64,000 nucleotides of DNA, from contig SDUX01000004.1 in assembly GCA_008729055.1 (NCBI GenBank), positions 310,001 to 374,000 of the forward strand, in the 5' to 3' direction. This DNA comes from Pyropia haitanensis. Its lineage: Eukaryota; Rhodophyta; Bangiophyceae; Bangiales; Bangiaceae. Both the position numbers and the translations under genes were made by a program. Below are positions 44,299 to 55,434 of this stretch, in pieces (the stretch's first letter is position 1; each line of letters begins with the position of its first letter). Below the pieces are notes generated by a model that made no database searches, had not been told where the DNA came from, and saw only the letters and a program-made list of their open reading frames with translations.

Positions 44299-45282
44299 GG
44301 CAGCAGGGGGCGGGCGGCCACCACGGGGGAAGAGCCGCCGCCGTGTCCACCCATTCCGTTCCTACTCGGACGCACCGCTGCTGCCGGTCCTGACCACGCC
44401 CCAAAATACCAACAGCGCCGTAGTCCCCTGCGCCCCCCCCACATCACGACGACTCCCGCAGCCGCAGAAGCGACGAGGCGAAAGCCACCCCCCCCCCACC
44501 TCCATCGCTGGCATCGTCTCCGCCGGGACACCCGCCCTCGCCCAGCAGTTCCGGGCCCTCTTGGAAAGATCGAGGGCCACGACGGGAGAGAGAAGCCACG
44601 ACTGGGGGGAAGGCGGCGACAACGACGCCGGGGCGGCGACGAGGGGCGGCGGCGACGCGATGGGCGTCGGCGGCGACGGGAAAGGAGGCGGCGACCAAGC
44701 GGGTCGGGGCTGCGAAGACGTGAGAGTGGCAACGACGAGCAGAAGGAAAGCGGCGACGACGGGGGGGGGGGCGGTGACGTCGGCGGCGGGGAAGGCGGCG
44801 ATGACGGGGGGGGCGGCGGTTACGACGGCGGGGTGCGGCTGCCACGACCGTGGAGGGTGGCGGCCACGACGGCGGGGGTCGGCGTTTCACCGGGACCAGG
44901 GTCGATCTCGTTGCGTGCGCGGTCAAAGATATCGAGACTAACGCTCTCGACTCGCAGACAGTGCGGAGCAATTCAGATCTTGATTGTCGGAACATCCAAG
45001 TTCTGCCGAACATTTGACAGAAACGATGAGAAGGACTTGGTCTCCAGGTCATGCCAGGGAAACAGTTCTTTGGGAACGGGATTTCCACTGAGGGTACTGT
45101 TCCTCGGTCGTCGTCGTCCCTATTCAGCATAACAGCCCATGATCCCGTCACGAGCAGGAACATCGACAAGATCAAAGCCTGATCCGCTGCCGGGGCACTG
45201 TTCTCTGCCCCTGATTGGTCAATTACTCGAACGCGAGATCGATGGAAACTTTGATGCGCGACGAAGACCCAGCCACCCGGAT

Positions 45283-45306
45283 GTATACTTTTTGGCGGAC
45301 GTGCTA
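45283..45306 (-). repeat. Terminal repeat motif, inner end of the left copy
   Basis: ATGTATACTTTTTGGCGG followed by ACGTGC. It is the exact reverse complement of the left end and is followed by TATAG. Confidence 0.7.
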
Positions 45307-45309
45307 TAG

Positions 45310-47310
45310 CGGATGTAAGATAGTGCGTTGCTGTAGGTGGTCAAGAGCTCTGATTCAATAGTGGCCAAGACCTATCCACCGTTCTTCCGCGCCAGTGCGA
45401 ATCCAATCGACATCGCGCTAGGTGGACGACTCGTGGCCACGATCCATGGAGAACTCGAGAGCGATCATTAGCCACGTCTCGGGCACGAGTGGATATGAGA
45501 TCCTCTCGCGTAGGGCTGAAGAACTGGCGGCCGCAAGTTGTTTTTTGCTCTACCTATCCGTCCCACACCATACCGCCCCCCGCACCCCCCTGTTCACAGG
45601 TACACCCCACCCCGTCCCCTGCCGTGCACGTCCACAAACCAGCCGCATAACCCCCACGAGAAGGGCAGACACAACCAGGTACCACCAGCATGCCACGGAC
45701 GAGAAGCGATAGCAACAGGAACACCCCAACAACACAAACAGGCCATGTGTCAGTGTTCATCCGTGGTCAGGACGTCAACACCCACGGTGCGCCCCACCAC
45801 AACCCGCCTGCCGCAACTGCACAAACCCCAAGGCACCGACAGCGTCACACGAGTCACCAACGTGACGCTCTCTCCCCCGTGCCATTGCGCAATGTCCTCT
45901 CCCTTCAACGCACGCCGCACGTGCATACCATGTAACAGTCGGGGGCAGAGCGCGTACGTCGTAGGCCCGTCGAGGCGTGGCGGGCGTGCAAGGGAAGCGG
46001 CGTGACCAGCACGGCACAGAGATAGGAACGGGGGGCGGGTAGGGCGCAGGGAGGGAGCGACGACTGCCCGAGTGGAGGGACGCGCACCGCCTGGGTCGGC
46101 ATGTGGGCTGCACTCCAGGCCCAAAGAGCGCGCGCACCGCAGCCGGGTCCAACGGGAGGTCTCTCGCGCGACTGCTCGACGTGGTGACAATTCTAATTAT
46201 GCATCCGATTGTGAACTGTACGGATTTGTCGGGCAACCCAGGCTACTTTATCGCGACCGGGCGGCCACGCCAGCGGATCACCGCGCATGCGCCGCCCACA
46301 CCCAGTTGAGGGTGGTCGCTGGGATCTGAAAAAGAACGAGTTGTAGAAAATACATCCACAATTCAAGAGGCATTTTCACGCCGGTTCTCGCGGAGGGTGG
46401 GCCAGCAACGCCGTGGTACGCACCATCTCTCGTCCACCCCGCTATCGACCACATCGCTCCGTGAACCCCCAAGCCTTCCCACTATCGTGCAATAAATCGG
46501 GGCAGATCTTTCTGGTTGTGCCCATACGAAGTCACCATGCGAGTCTGCATCGATTCCTATTTTCTGTATATTTTTCCTCGGCGCTGACCTTGTTCTCTTT
46601 TTTTTCGTGGCGCAGTGGTGTTCCACCGCGCCTCACGCACAGCCAGCCCCCTCCCCGCCGCTGCTTTCTGTCCATCAAACCCAAGCGGCGCCCACTCCCA
46701 CGCGCGCCCCCGCTCACCCCTGTTTGGACGCCCGCCCACGTCCGTCTTTGGCTGCCGCATCCGCCGGCAGTAGTTACCAAACGCGGCGTCGCCGGCGGGC
46801 GTGGCGCCGCCGCCGTCGGCATCCAGGCCGAGCACGCAGTACTGAGCCAGCAGCGCGCGGTGGACGACGAGTTCGTCCACCACCCGCCAGCGGAGCGCAT
46901 CCGCCTCGTCCCGCTCAATGCGCTCCGACCACCGTGCGGCGGCGCCAAGGAGGGGAGGGGAGGGGAGGAGGGGGATGGGGATCGATGAGGCAGATGCGCC
47001 ACCGGCCTTGCCGGCTGTGTGCCCCGACGACGTCTACCGTGAACCGGCGTGCCATGCCGTCCGCGGCAATTGCCACGGCCCGGACACCGTGGCCTCTGCC
47101 GACACTGAGCAGCGACGACTGCCAGGCTGTCGGCAGACCCGCGAGTAGATGGCGCACGAGATCGCTTCAGGACTCGAGCTCGCGAGCTGATTTTCGATCC
47201 ACCACTGCTCGAGGGCTGAACAGGTCTCGACTGACACTTATAATTTCGTCTCGTTGAGCACGAGGCCTTTATAACCGTCTGGCGATCGTGTCGAGAGAGG
47301 ATTCGTCTTA
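45310..47310. other. 2.0 kb spacer at the centre of the palindrome
   Basis: Unique sequence between the inverted copies. It is less GC-rich than the arms. It contains a candidate minus-strand coding stretch (46557-47163). At 45361-45471 the plus strand reads VAKTYPPFFRASANPIDIAL then GGRLVATIHGELESDH before a stop. This also looks non-random but has no recognised family. Confidence 0.5.
46557..47163 (-). CDS. Unrecognised coding stretch in the palindrome spacer, frame change at C-rich run
   Basis: The minus strand reads VRHLLAGLPTAWQSSLLSVG, RGHGVRAVAIAADGMARRFT and VDVVGAHSRQGRWRICLI. After the C-rich stretch 46950-46985 it continues in another frame as AAARWSERIERDEADALRWR, VVDELVVHRALLAQYCVLGL and AAFGNYCRRMRQPKT. 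Codon composition and amino-acid balance look like real protein rather than GC repeat. A single base change in the C-rich stretch would join the two parts. I do not recognise the family. Both ends are uncertain; introns are possible. Confidence 0.3.
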
Positions 47311-47313
47311 CTA

Positions 47314-48663
47314 TAGCGCGTCCGCCAAAAAGTATACATCCGGGTGGCTGGGTCTTCGTCGCGCATCAAAGTTTCCATCGATCTCGCGTTCGAGTAATTG
47401 ACCAATCAGGGGCAGAGAACAGTGCCCCGGCGGCGGACCAGGCTTTGATCTTGTCGATATTCCTGCTCGTGGCGGGATCATGGGCAGTTATGCTGGATAG
47501 GGACGACGACGACCGAGGAACAGTACTCTCAGTGGACATCCCGTTCCCAAAGATCTGTTTCCCAGGCATGACCTGGAGACCAAGTCCTTCTCATCGTTTC
47601 TGTCAAATGTTCGGCAGAACTTTGATGTTCCGACAATCAAGATCTGAATTGCTCCGCACTGTCTGCGAGTCGAGAGCGTTAGTCTCGATATCTTTGACCG
47701 CGTACGCAACGAGATCGACCCTGGTCCCGGTGGAACGCCGACGCCCGCCGTCGTGGCCGCCACCCTCCACGGTCGTGGCGGCCGCGCCCCACCGTCGTGA
47801 CCGCCGCCCCCCCCGTCATCGCCGCCTTCCCCGCCGCCGACGTCACCGCCCCCCCCCCCCGTCGTCGCCGCTTTCCTTCTGCTCGTCGTTGCCACTGTCA
47901 CGCCTTCGCAGCCCCGACCCGCTTGGTCGCCGCCTCCTTTCCCGTCACCGCCGACGCCCACCGCGTCGCCGCCGCCCCTCGTCGCCGCCCCGGCGTCGTT
48001 GTCGCCGCCTTCCCCCCAGTCGTGGCTTCTCTCTCCCGTCGTGGCCCTCGATCTTTCCAAGAGGGCCCGGAACTGCTGGGCGAGGGCGGGCGTTCCGGCG
48101 GAGACGATGCTAGCGATGGGGGTGGGGGGGGGGTGGCTTTCGCCTCGTCGCTTCTGCGGCTGCGGGGGTGGTCGTGATGTGGGGGGGGCGCAGGGGACTA
48201 CGGCGCTGTTGGTATTTTGGGACGTGGTCAGGACCGGCAGCAGCGGTGCGTCCGAGTAGGAACGGAATGGGTGGACACGGCGGCGGCTCCTCCCCCGTGG
48301 TGGCCGCCCGCCCCCTGCTGCCATGGCTGCCCCCCCCCCGTGATGGCCGCCGCGCCCCTCACCCCCCCCATTTGGCGGCGCACCCTACCTCGCCGTTCCC
48401 CCTCTCCCCCTGTTCGCCTGGGCGGCCCGGTTCTGCCAGCGGCAAATGGAGTCACCAGACCCGTCCGCGCCACCCCCTCCGCCTCCTCCCCCGACGCTGT
48501 CCCTCCCGCTGCCGCCGGCACCCCCGGCGGCGGGGTCCCCCTTTGCCTCTCCCCACCGGCGCTGCCAGGCGTGTCGTTTGTGACGGCGCCGCTCTCGTTG
48601 GGCGGGGGAGGGGGCGGCGGCCTGCCCGCCGGCTTGTCTGGCAGTAGCGGCAGTGGCGGTGGG

Positions 48664-48726
<63 letters not shown>

Positions 48727-51700
48727 GGCGGTGGCGGCCTTGGCAGCAGCGGCGGGAGTGGCCTGTGGCCGTCCCCGCCGTCGTTGCCGTAGATGGTCGC
48801 CCCCACCGGTGGCGGCGGTGACGACGGCCGCGCGGGTCACGCCGCGGTGGCCACCACCGCCGACGGCACGGGCGTGTCGCCGGTGGTGGCCGGGGTGCCC
48901 CTGGTTGGGGTGCCATCCCCGTACGGGGCGGCGCTGCCGCCAGGCGGTGACGGTGTGCCCGGTGACAGCGGGGTGCTGGGGGGGTTTGGCTTCCCGCTGG
49001 GGCCGCCCAAGGGCGGCGGTGGCGGCGGCGGCGGCGGCGGTGGCGGCGGCGTCGGCGGCGGCGACGGCGGCGGCGCGTTTGTGGGGTACGGGTCGTCGGT
49101 CGGCGCCGATGATGGCCACGGCGGCCGGTACGGAGGGTCCTGGGGGGGGGGCGCCCACAGTGACAGCGACAGGCCGTACGGGATGGGTTGCGGCGGCGGC
49201 GGCGGCGGCGGCGGCGGCAGCGGCGGCACCAGCGGCATTGGCGGTGCCTACGGGCTGGGGGCGGCCTCGTTCGGCGGCATGGACCCGTCTTGGGAGCGCC
49301 ACGCGGCCGCCGCCGCGAGGGGGCGCGACGGCACCGGCGGCGGCCTGCTGCACCACCCGTCAGAGTATGGCGCCGCGGCGGTGGCGGCGCCGCCGCCCTG
49401 CTACCCGGTCCCGCCACCGCCGTCGGTCTCAAAGCCGTTGCCCCGGGCGGCAACGTCATCATCGCTCGGCGACGCGGGCGGCCGCCGCGGCGCCGACGAC
49501 GGCTCGCCTGTGGTCGGTGCGGTCGCGGCGACCGCGGCGCCGCCGACGCCAACGCCGCCCTCAGTGCCGGCTTCGTCGCCGACAGCGGCGGCGTCGCCGC
49601 CGCAGCCGCCGCCGCCGCCGCCGGCAGTGCCGTCACCGGCAGCGCCGCCAGCAACCGCAGCGGCGGCGCCGCGCACGGCCTCCGCTGCGGCCGTTGCTCC
49701 GCCGTCGCGGCGGCCGAGCGTGGCGCGCGTGGTGCCGCCTGCGCGGGCGGCCGGGACCCCGACTCGCCCGACGACTACAGCGAGACTGGGAGCTTGGCCA
49801 ACTCGGACGGCAGCGACGTGGCGGCGACGGCAGCGGCGGCGGCGGCGGGTGCGCCGCCGCCGCCTGCGGCCGCACGGCCGTGGACGCGCCGAGCTTTACG
49901 GTCGTCGAGGTGGTGGACGCGATCGTCGCCCACTGGGCGGCCTTGTGCCCGAGTCGGCCGTACGACTCGCGCGCGCAGTCGTCGATGCGGCGGGGGCTGA
50001 CGCTTCTGACGATTATGGTGCCGGCCGAGGGCGCGGGGGGGCGCGCGCGGGGGGCGCCGGGGGGGGGGGGGCCGGCGGGCGCACTCTATTGCCCGGCGCC
50101 GTTGCTGTATCCGGCCGAGCTGTGGGGGGGGGTGGGGGTGGCGCCAGCCGCGACGCCAGACGCGGGGGGGGGGGTGACGGGCAAGCGGCGGTGGGAGGAG
50201 GAGGAGAGGCCGGCCGACGCTGCCGCCGGCGCTGCTGCCCCCGCCGCCGCCGCCGCGTCATCCGCCGCTGCCGCCGCTGCCGCCGCCACCGCCGCCGCCA
50301 CCGCCGCTGCCGCCGCCACCGCCGCTGGCAGCGGCAGTGGCGGCGGCGGCGCCCGGTCGCGCCGCGCGTCGTCGGGCGCGCGGCGCCCCCGCGCGTCGCC
50401 GCCGCCCTCTGGCGATGGCGCCGCCCGGCTGGCGGCGGATGGCGGCGCGGCCACCGCCGCCGCCGACGAGCCGGTGGCGAGCAAGGGCGGCGCCGCCGTG
50501 GCCGGCGCCGCCGCGGGCGCCGCGGCGGCCATCGCCGGCCCAGCCGTCACGCACGTGCCGGCCGACTGGCCGCGGCCGCCGCCCGGCACGCCCGTCCGGC
50601 TATCGGAGCGGGACGACCGGACGCCCGCGCTGGCCGTCGACGCGGACCGGCCGGGCGTGACGGGTCACCTCGGCTACCGGTCGGGGCGCGCGGCGCACGG
50701 CTGCGACGGGTGGCGGCCGTGTGGCGCCGGAGGCGGGCGGAACCCCGCTGGCCGCGTCAGGAGGGTCGGCGGCGGCGGGCGACGTGAGCATGGGCGGGGG
50801 TGACTGTACCCGCCGGCACCGCCTCCCGCCTCTACCGCCTCTTCCGTGGCCCGTGCCCACCGCCGCCGGTACGCGTGTGTCGGGGTGGCCCGCAGCTCGT
50901 ATGCGCTGCTGCCGCGGCGGCCGCTGCGGCCGGTCGTCGGCGGCGCCGCACTAGCCGCGCTGGAAGGCGGGGTGGGGGCGGTCGCGGCCGCCGCCTCGGG
51001 CGAGTCGAGGGCGGTCGCCGCGCCCGCGGCGAGGCCGGGTGCGCCCGCCGACCTCGCCGCCGCCGCCGCCGCCACCGCTGTCGGCGACCCGTCGGCGGCC
51101 GGCCTCGTCTGCTACCGGTCGGTGGTGGCGGGCACGAAGGACTTCGAGTGGGTGCCCGTGGGGGCGCTGGCGTGGCGGCGGCCGCTGCAGCTGTCGCCGC
51201 GGCCGCCGACGCTGCCGCTCAAGCTAGCAGCGGCCGCCGGCGTGCGCATGTCGGACCTGCCGCTGGGGCGCTTGGCCCGCCCGCGGTCGCACGCGCCGTG
51301 CCGGCTGCGCGTGGTGCTGGTGGTGCCCGTCGTCGTGCGCGGGCGGCGGCCGCATCACCTCGAGAACCTCTACGGCCTGCAGGATGCACTGGAAGCAGTC
51401 GCTGCGCTGCCAGGGCCCGCCGCCAGCGCTGCCGCGGCGGCGGCGGCGCCCGCGCTGCTCGTCGCGTCCTCGCCGTTGGCGGCTATGGAAAAGGCGGCGG
51501 CCGCCGCGGCGGCGCCGCTGGACCTGACCGTCACCACCCTCCGTCGCGAGGCGCTCAACGACTCAGCCGTCACTCTCGCGGCAGCTGACTTGGTCATCTT
51601 CCCCCACGACCCCGCCTACGCGGCGGCGGTGGGATTCCTTTGCCCAGGCGCGGCGGTGGTGGAGCTCTGCCCCTTTGGAGCGGCGCCGCCGGCGCCCCGT

Positions 51701-53340
51701 CGTTGGCGCGCTGCCCGCAGCGGCGGCCGCCGCGGCGGTGGCGCGCCCGCCGGACCGGGCGGCGTCGTCTCGCGGCGGGCGTCGCTGGTCGCCGCGGCCG
51801 CCGTGGCAGGCGGCTCCCTGCCGCCGCTGGCCGCGGCGGTGGGCATCGCGGTGACGCTCGTCGGCGGCCTCCGCGACGGCGACGCGTTTGGCGCTTGCCT
51901 CGACGCGGCGACTGCGGCGGCAACGTCGCGGCGGGCGGCCGTCGCCCTGCTGCGACGATGGCGGCGGGCGGTCCGCCGCGCGCGCCGTGGGGGGGCGGGG
52001 GGGGGCGGCGCCGCGGGCGGCACCGCGCTGCCATCCGCTGCTGGCCGGGGGGGGAGGGGGGGGGGCCGGGGGGGGGGGCGCTGGCCGCTCCGTCGCGCTG
52101 CTGACGCGTGCGTTGCGGCGCAGGCGACGATTATGGACGTGCCGCGGGTGGTGGCGGTCGTTGCTGACCACGGGCGGGGGCGGTGCGTGGGGTAGGGGGG
52201 TGGAGGCGCGGGGGGGGGGGGGGGGGCGTGCTCCACTGTTCCGAGTAGGGGAAGCGCTGGATGGCCCCCCCCCGCATGACAGAATGCAGTTGCAATGCTA
52301 CCTGCCTGCGCGCAGCCGTCGAGTCATGCACGCCTTATGGCGCTCTGATTCCCCCCCCCTTCCCCGTAAGTTCTCTCCCATACCCGCGTCCCGCTACCCC
52401 CACCCCCGCCATGCCCATGTCCAACCCCTTGCCCCTCCACCTCCGTAAGCTCCGATCGTCTCCGTCCATACAGGCGGCACGTGCGCGCTCAGGGCAGGCG
52501 CTCGGCGGCCAGGACGATGGCGCAAAACGCGTGGAGCGGCGTCTCCCACGCCCCCGCTATCGCCAGGGGGAGCCCCCCCGCCGCCGCTACTGTCGCCGTC
52601 GCCGTTGTTGCAGCCGTCGCCGTCGCCGCCGCCGTTACCGCCGCTGCGGCGGCGGCGGTGGCCCACACCGCCCAAGCGAGTGGCAGTGCCGGCGGAGGTG
52701 GCGGCGGCGGCTGCGCCGCTGCGGCCGCTGCCGCCGCCGGCACTGCCGCCGCCACCGCGGACGTCCACGCGGGCGCGTCGACAGCAGCCGCCACCGCTGG
52801 TAGGGGCGCCAGTGGCTGTGGGGGGTACGGCTGCGGCGGCGGCGGCGGCGGCACGTCGCCGCGCGCGGCAATCGCCGTTGCACGCCGGATGAAACGCACC
52901 GGCCGGGAGGGGGGTGGTGGTGGGGGTCGGGGTTAAGGGGGCGGCTGCCTCGGCGGCGCACCGTCGTCGGCGGCTGCCGCCCGCTGATGGTAACGGCGCT
53001 GATGGTAATGGCGCTTGGCCGGCGGCGGCCGCGTCTACGGCGGCGGCAGAGGCGGCAGCGGCGGCAGCGGCGGCAGCGGCAGCAGGACGGCCGCCACCGC
53101 AGATGGCCGACGGCGGCCGTCGAGCAGCGCCGACGCGGCGGCGGCGACGCCCCCCGCCGCCGACGCGGACGGCGCGGCGAGGACCCCCGCCGCGGCCTCC
53201 GCCCCCGCGGCCGCGTCGGCCGCGCCGCCGGGCAGGCGCACCATTGCGGCGGCGGCGGCCGCGCAGTTGGCCGCAGTGGGCCTCGCAGCCGACCTGCCGG
53301 GTGCGGCAACGGCGTCGCCGGCGGCGGAGCCGCAAGCACT
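47314..53340. mobile_element. Partial inverted second copy of the 12 kb unit
   Basis: Starts with TAGCGCGTCCGCC (TA-flanked at 47312-47313) and runs as the reverse complement of the left copy. The first ~400 bases match 44900-45306 with only scattered differences. Further in, the same gene B and the 3' part of gene A appear. Relative to the left copy it has ~0.7 kb extra in gene B (about 48880-49590), lacks ~1.1 kb in gene A (left 39670-40760), and joins left 39120 directly to left 34955, deleting ~4.2 kb. Similarity ends near 53340, and no second terminal motif is found there, so this copy is truncated. Confidence 0.8.
48343..52195 (+). pseudogene. Gene B, right copy: Gly/Ala-rich protein with GT61-like stretch
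   Basis: Opens at ATG 48343 (MAAAPLTPPIWRR), reaches a TAG at 48790 that the left copy shares, and resumes at ATG 48793 in the same frame. Coding-like blocks then move to frame 3 (RDPDSPDDYSETGSLANSDG, ~49750) and frame 2 (VDAPSFTVVEVVDAIVAHWA, ~49880). Frame 2 has a TGA at 50801 just before the block RRRYACVGV. From 50846 to 52195 the frame is uninterrupted and contains the GT61-like core: FEWVPVGALAWRRPLQLSP, RLRVVLVVPVVVRGRRPHHL, DLTVTTLRREALNDSAVTLA, AADLVIFPHDPAYAAAVGFL and GAAVVELCPFG. It ends DACVAAQATIMDVPRVVAVV and ADHGRGRCVG. This copy is the better preserved over the GT61-like part. Activity is uncertain. Confidence 0.45.
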
Positions 53341-53353
53341 TAATGGACTCCAT
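52489..53353 (-). pseudogene. Gene A, right copy: internally deleted
   Basis: The last part, 52489-52899, is an intact frame (MRFIRRATAIAARGDVPPPP to GAWETPLHAFCAIVLAAERL and P), identical in layout to the C-terminus of the long copy but without its 1.1 kb middle segment. Upstream, the block MVRLPGGAADAAAG, VLAAPSASAAGGVAAAASAL and LDGRRRPSAVAAV fuses the N-terminal region of gene A directly to a distal part. The fusion keeps the reading frame. Which arrangement is ancestral cannot be told from two copies. Confidence 0.4.
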
Positions 53354-53616
53354 TCTTCAAGTGAAGAACTTATAACTGGTATGTCTGAGAGGTCTGGTAG
53401 TTTAAAGCACTACTCTGGTCCTTAAGAGCAGGTACTTCTGTCTCGTGCCAGCATCTGCACCGTGTAGACCGTGGGGTCATGCTGGCGGGTCATGCTGGCG
53501 CGAGGTCAAGCCAAGAACCGACTACAATCGCGCCGCGAGGGTGGAGGCGCACCCGTTGAGCAGTGCGGCAGAGGGACCACTGCACGCCCCCACTGAGCGG
53601 CCCGGCAGTGGAGGGT
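53341..53616. other. Junction between the two repeat systems
   Basis: Non-repetitive sequence of ordinary composition, with a 13-bp tandem (GGTCATGCTGGCG twice, near 53475). No gene is seen. Confidence 0.45.
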
Positions 53617-53984
53617 GTAAACGGACGACCGAACCCCGCTGGGGCGAGTTCCGGCCAGCGTTCGCACAGCCAATGGCGTAGCTGGACGGGACAGCGGAAT
53701 GCGGTAGTGAAATCGGCCTTCAGCCGCGACCAGTTGGAGAGTTGCCTGTGCGCACTGCCGGCTCAGTCAAATACATCGGACGTCGGTCGAGCCCCACTTG
53801 AACTCCCGCCGCTTTCAGGATGCCCGGTCCTACGGCTCATACTCGGCTCCCGAACACGGCAGCACGGCCGTAGCTGCCGGCTGCGGAGTATGACCACGTT
53901 GCACCAATGAACTGCCAGGATCAGAGCTATCAATCCACCGCTAATACTCCGGATCCCCCACCCGCCAGCGCCCCACAGCGCCCC

Positions 53985-54930
53985 GCTCGACCCCCCCGCC
54001 GCCGGCCGGCCGCCGCCGCGCCGGGTGGCGCACGCTCCCCCCTCCGCCCGCGCCGCCGCCGCCCCCGCCGCTGCCGCCCCCCCCCGCCGCCGGCCGGCCG
54101 CCGCCGCGCCGGGTGGCGCACCCACCCCCCCCCCCCCGCCCCCGCCGCGGCCGCCCGCGCCGCTGCCGCCCCACCCCTCCGCGGCCGCCCCCGCTGCCGT
54201 CCCCACCCCCCCCCCCGCCCCCGCCACCGGCACCCCCGCCGCTGCGGCCCCCCTCCGCCGCCGGCCGGCCGCCGCCGCGCAGGGTGGCGCACCCCCCCAC
54301 CCCCCCGCCGCCCCCGCCACGGCCGCCCCCGTTGCTGCCGCCCCCCCCCGCCGCCAGCCGCTGGCCGCCGCCCGCGCAGCTGCCGGCCGCCGGCGCCACC
54401 GGCCGGCCGCCGCCACGCCAGCTGCCGTCCCCCCCCCCCACCCGCCCCCGCCGGAGCCGCCCCCGCCGGGGCCGCCCCCGCCGCGGCCGCCCCCGCCGCG
54501 GCCGCCCCCGCCGCTGCCGCCGCCCCCCGCCGCGGCCGCCCCCGCTGCTGCTGCCCCTACCCCGCCCCAGCCGCCGCCGCCCCCGCCGCTGCCGCCCCCC
54601 CCCGCCGCCGGCCGGCCGCCGCCGCGCCGGGTGGCGCACCCACCCCCCCCCCCCCGCCCCCGCCGCGGCCGCCCCCGCCGCTGCCGCCCCACCCCGCCGC
54701 GGCCGCCCCCGCTGCCGTCCCTCCCCCCCCACCCGCCCCCGCCGGGGCCGCCCCCGCCGGGGCCGCCCCCGCCGCTGCCGCCGCCCCCGCCGCGGCCGCC
54801 CCCGCTGCTGCTGCCCCTACCCCGCCCCCGCCGCCGCCGCCCCCGCTGCGGCCGCCCACCACTGCCGCCGCCCGGCCGCCGCCGCGCCGGCTGGCGCCCG
54901 CCCCCCCCTCCTCCCGCCCCCGCCGCCCCA
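53985..54930. repeat. GC minisatellite with ~40-bp units and a ~524-bp higher-order copy
   Basis: The unit CCGCCGGCCGGCCGCCGCCG followed by CGCCGGGTGGCGCAC recurs at about 53990, 54080, 54257, 54603 and (degenerate) 54865. The segment around 54080-54180 is repeated at 54604-54704 including its flanks, so larger blocks were duplicated. All frames translate to Ala/Pro/Arg or Gly repeats; none is called as a gene. Confidence 0.8.
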
Positions 54931-54945
54931 GCTGCGCCAGCCCGC

Positions 54946-55080
54946 CCACCCAGTGCTACACCCGACTTGGCGCGATTCGCCTGTTGCAGCCGACCCCGTG
55001 CCGCACTCGTGCAGCATCCGACTTGGAGAGAGCTGCCTGTCACCCTGGGCCCAACCGCACTGCACCCGCCGGCAGCATCC
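54946..55080 (+). repeat. Degenerate ~60-bp tandem repeat at the minisatellite edge
   Basis: CACCCGACTTGGCGCGATT..CCTGTTGCAG and CATCCGACTTGGAGAGAGC..CCTGTCACC follow each other. A related word (GACCAGTTGGAGAGTTGCCT) occurs at 53730 on the other side of the minisatellite. Confidence 0.45.
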
Positions 55081-55434
55081 TGATGTCACCCCGCGGCTGA
55101 TGCGCGTCCCTCGCTAACGCTCCCTGGCGCGCCCTGGCTCAGTGAGCTCATTGAGCAGCTCGATGGCACCACTCGCTGCGGCGAGTGACCGCCCCTTCTG
55201 CCCGATGGGCGCCATCCCGGACGGACCGGGGACGCCGCATTGCTCGAGATGCTCTACCTGCTGGTGGTGGCGCAGGGCGGGGCGACTGCCGCCATCAAGG
55301 GCGTCACGGTCGACACCATGACTAACCCCACTCCATTCTCAGTCGACCAAGTCATGCTTGTGCGCCCATTCGCAAGGTGAACAAGAAGTTTTGATGATGC
55401 GCAGCGATGCTAGTCTCACGAAGAAATGTCTTAG

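Larger units (their letters stand above)
33027..45306. mobile_element. 12.3 kb unit with inverted 22-bp ends and flanking TA (candidate giant DNA transposon)
   Basis: The left end carries GCACGTCCGCCAAAAAG and continues to TATACAT (33029-33052). The right end carries the exact reverse complement (45283-45304). Counting from TTGCACG (left) and TAGCACG (right), both ends are bordered by TA (33025-33026; 45307-45308), as Tc1/mariner/IS630-type insertions are. A third copy of the end sequence lies at 47314, starting the inverted partial copy. Inside are two convergent decayed genes: gene A (plus, to 40852) and gene B (minus, from 44298). The unit is extremely GC-rich inside but its ends are not. 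The TIR interpretation rests on three occurrences of one motif. An alternative is that the motif is a conserved fragment of another repeat. Confidence 0.5.

Noticed and set aside
53763..55043. Long Gly/Arg-rich frame over the minisatellite
   Set aside because: Every frame of the tandem repeat is open; the product is pure repeat without a conserved start.
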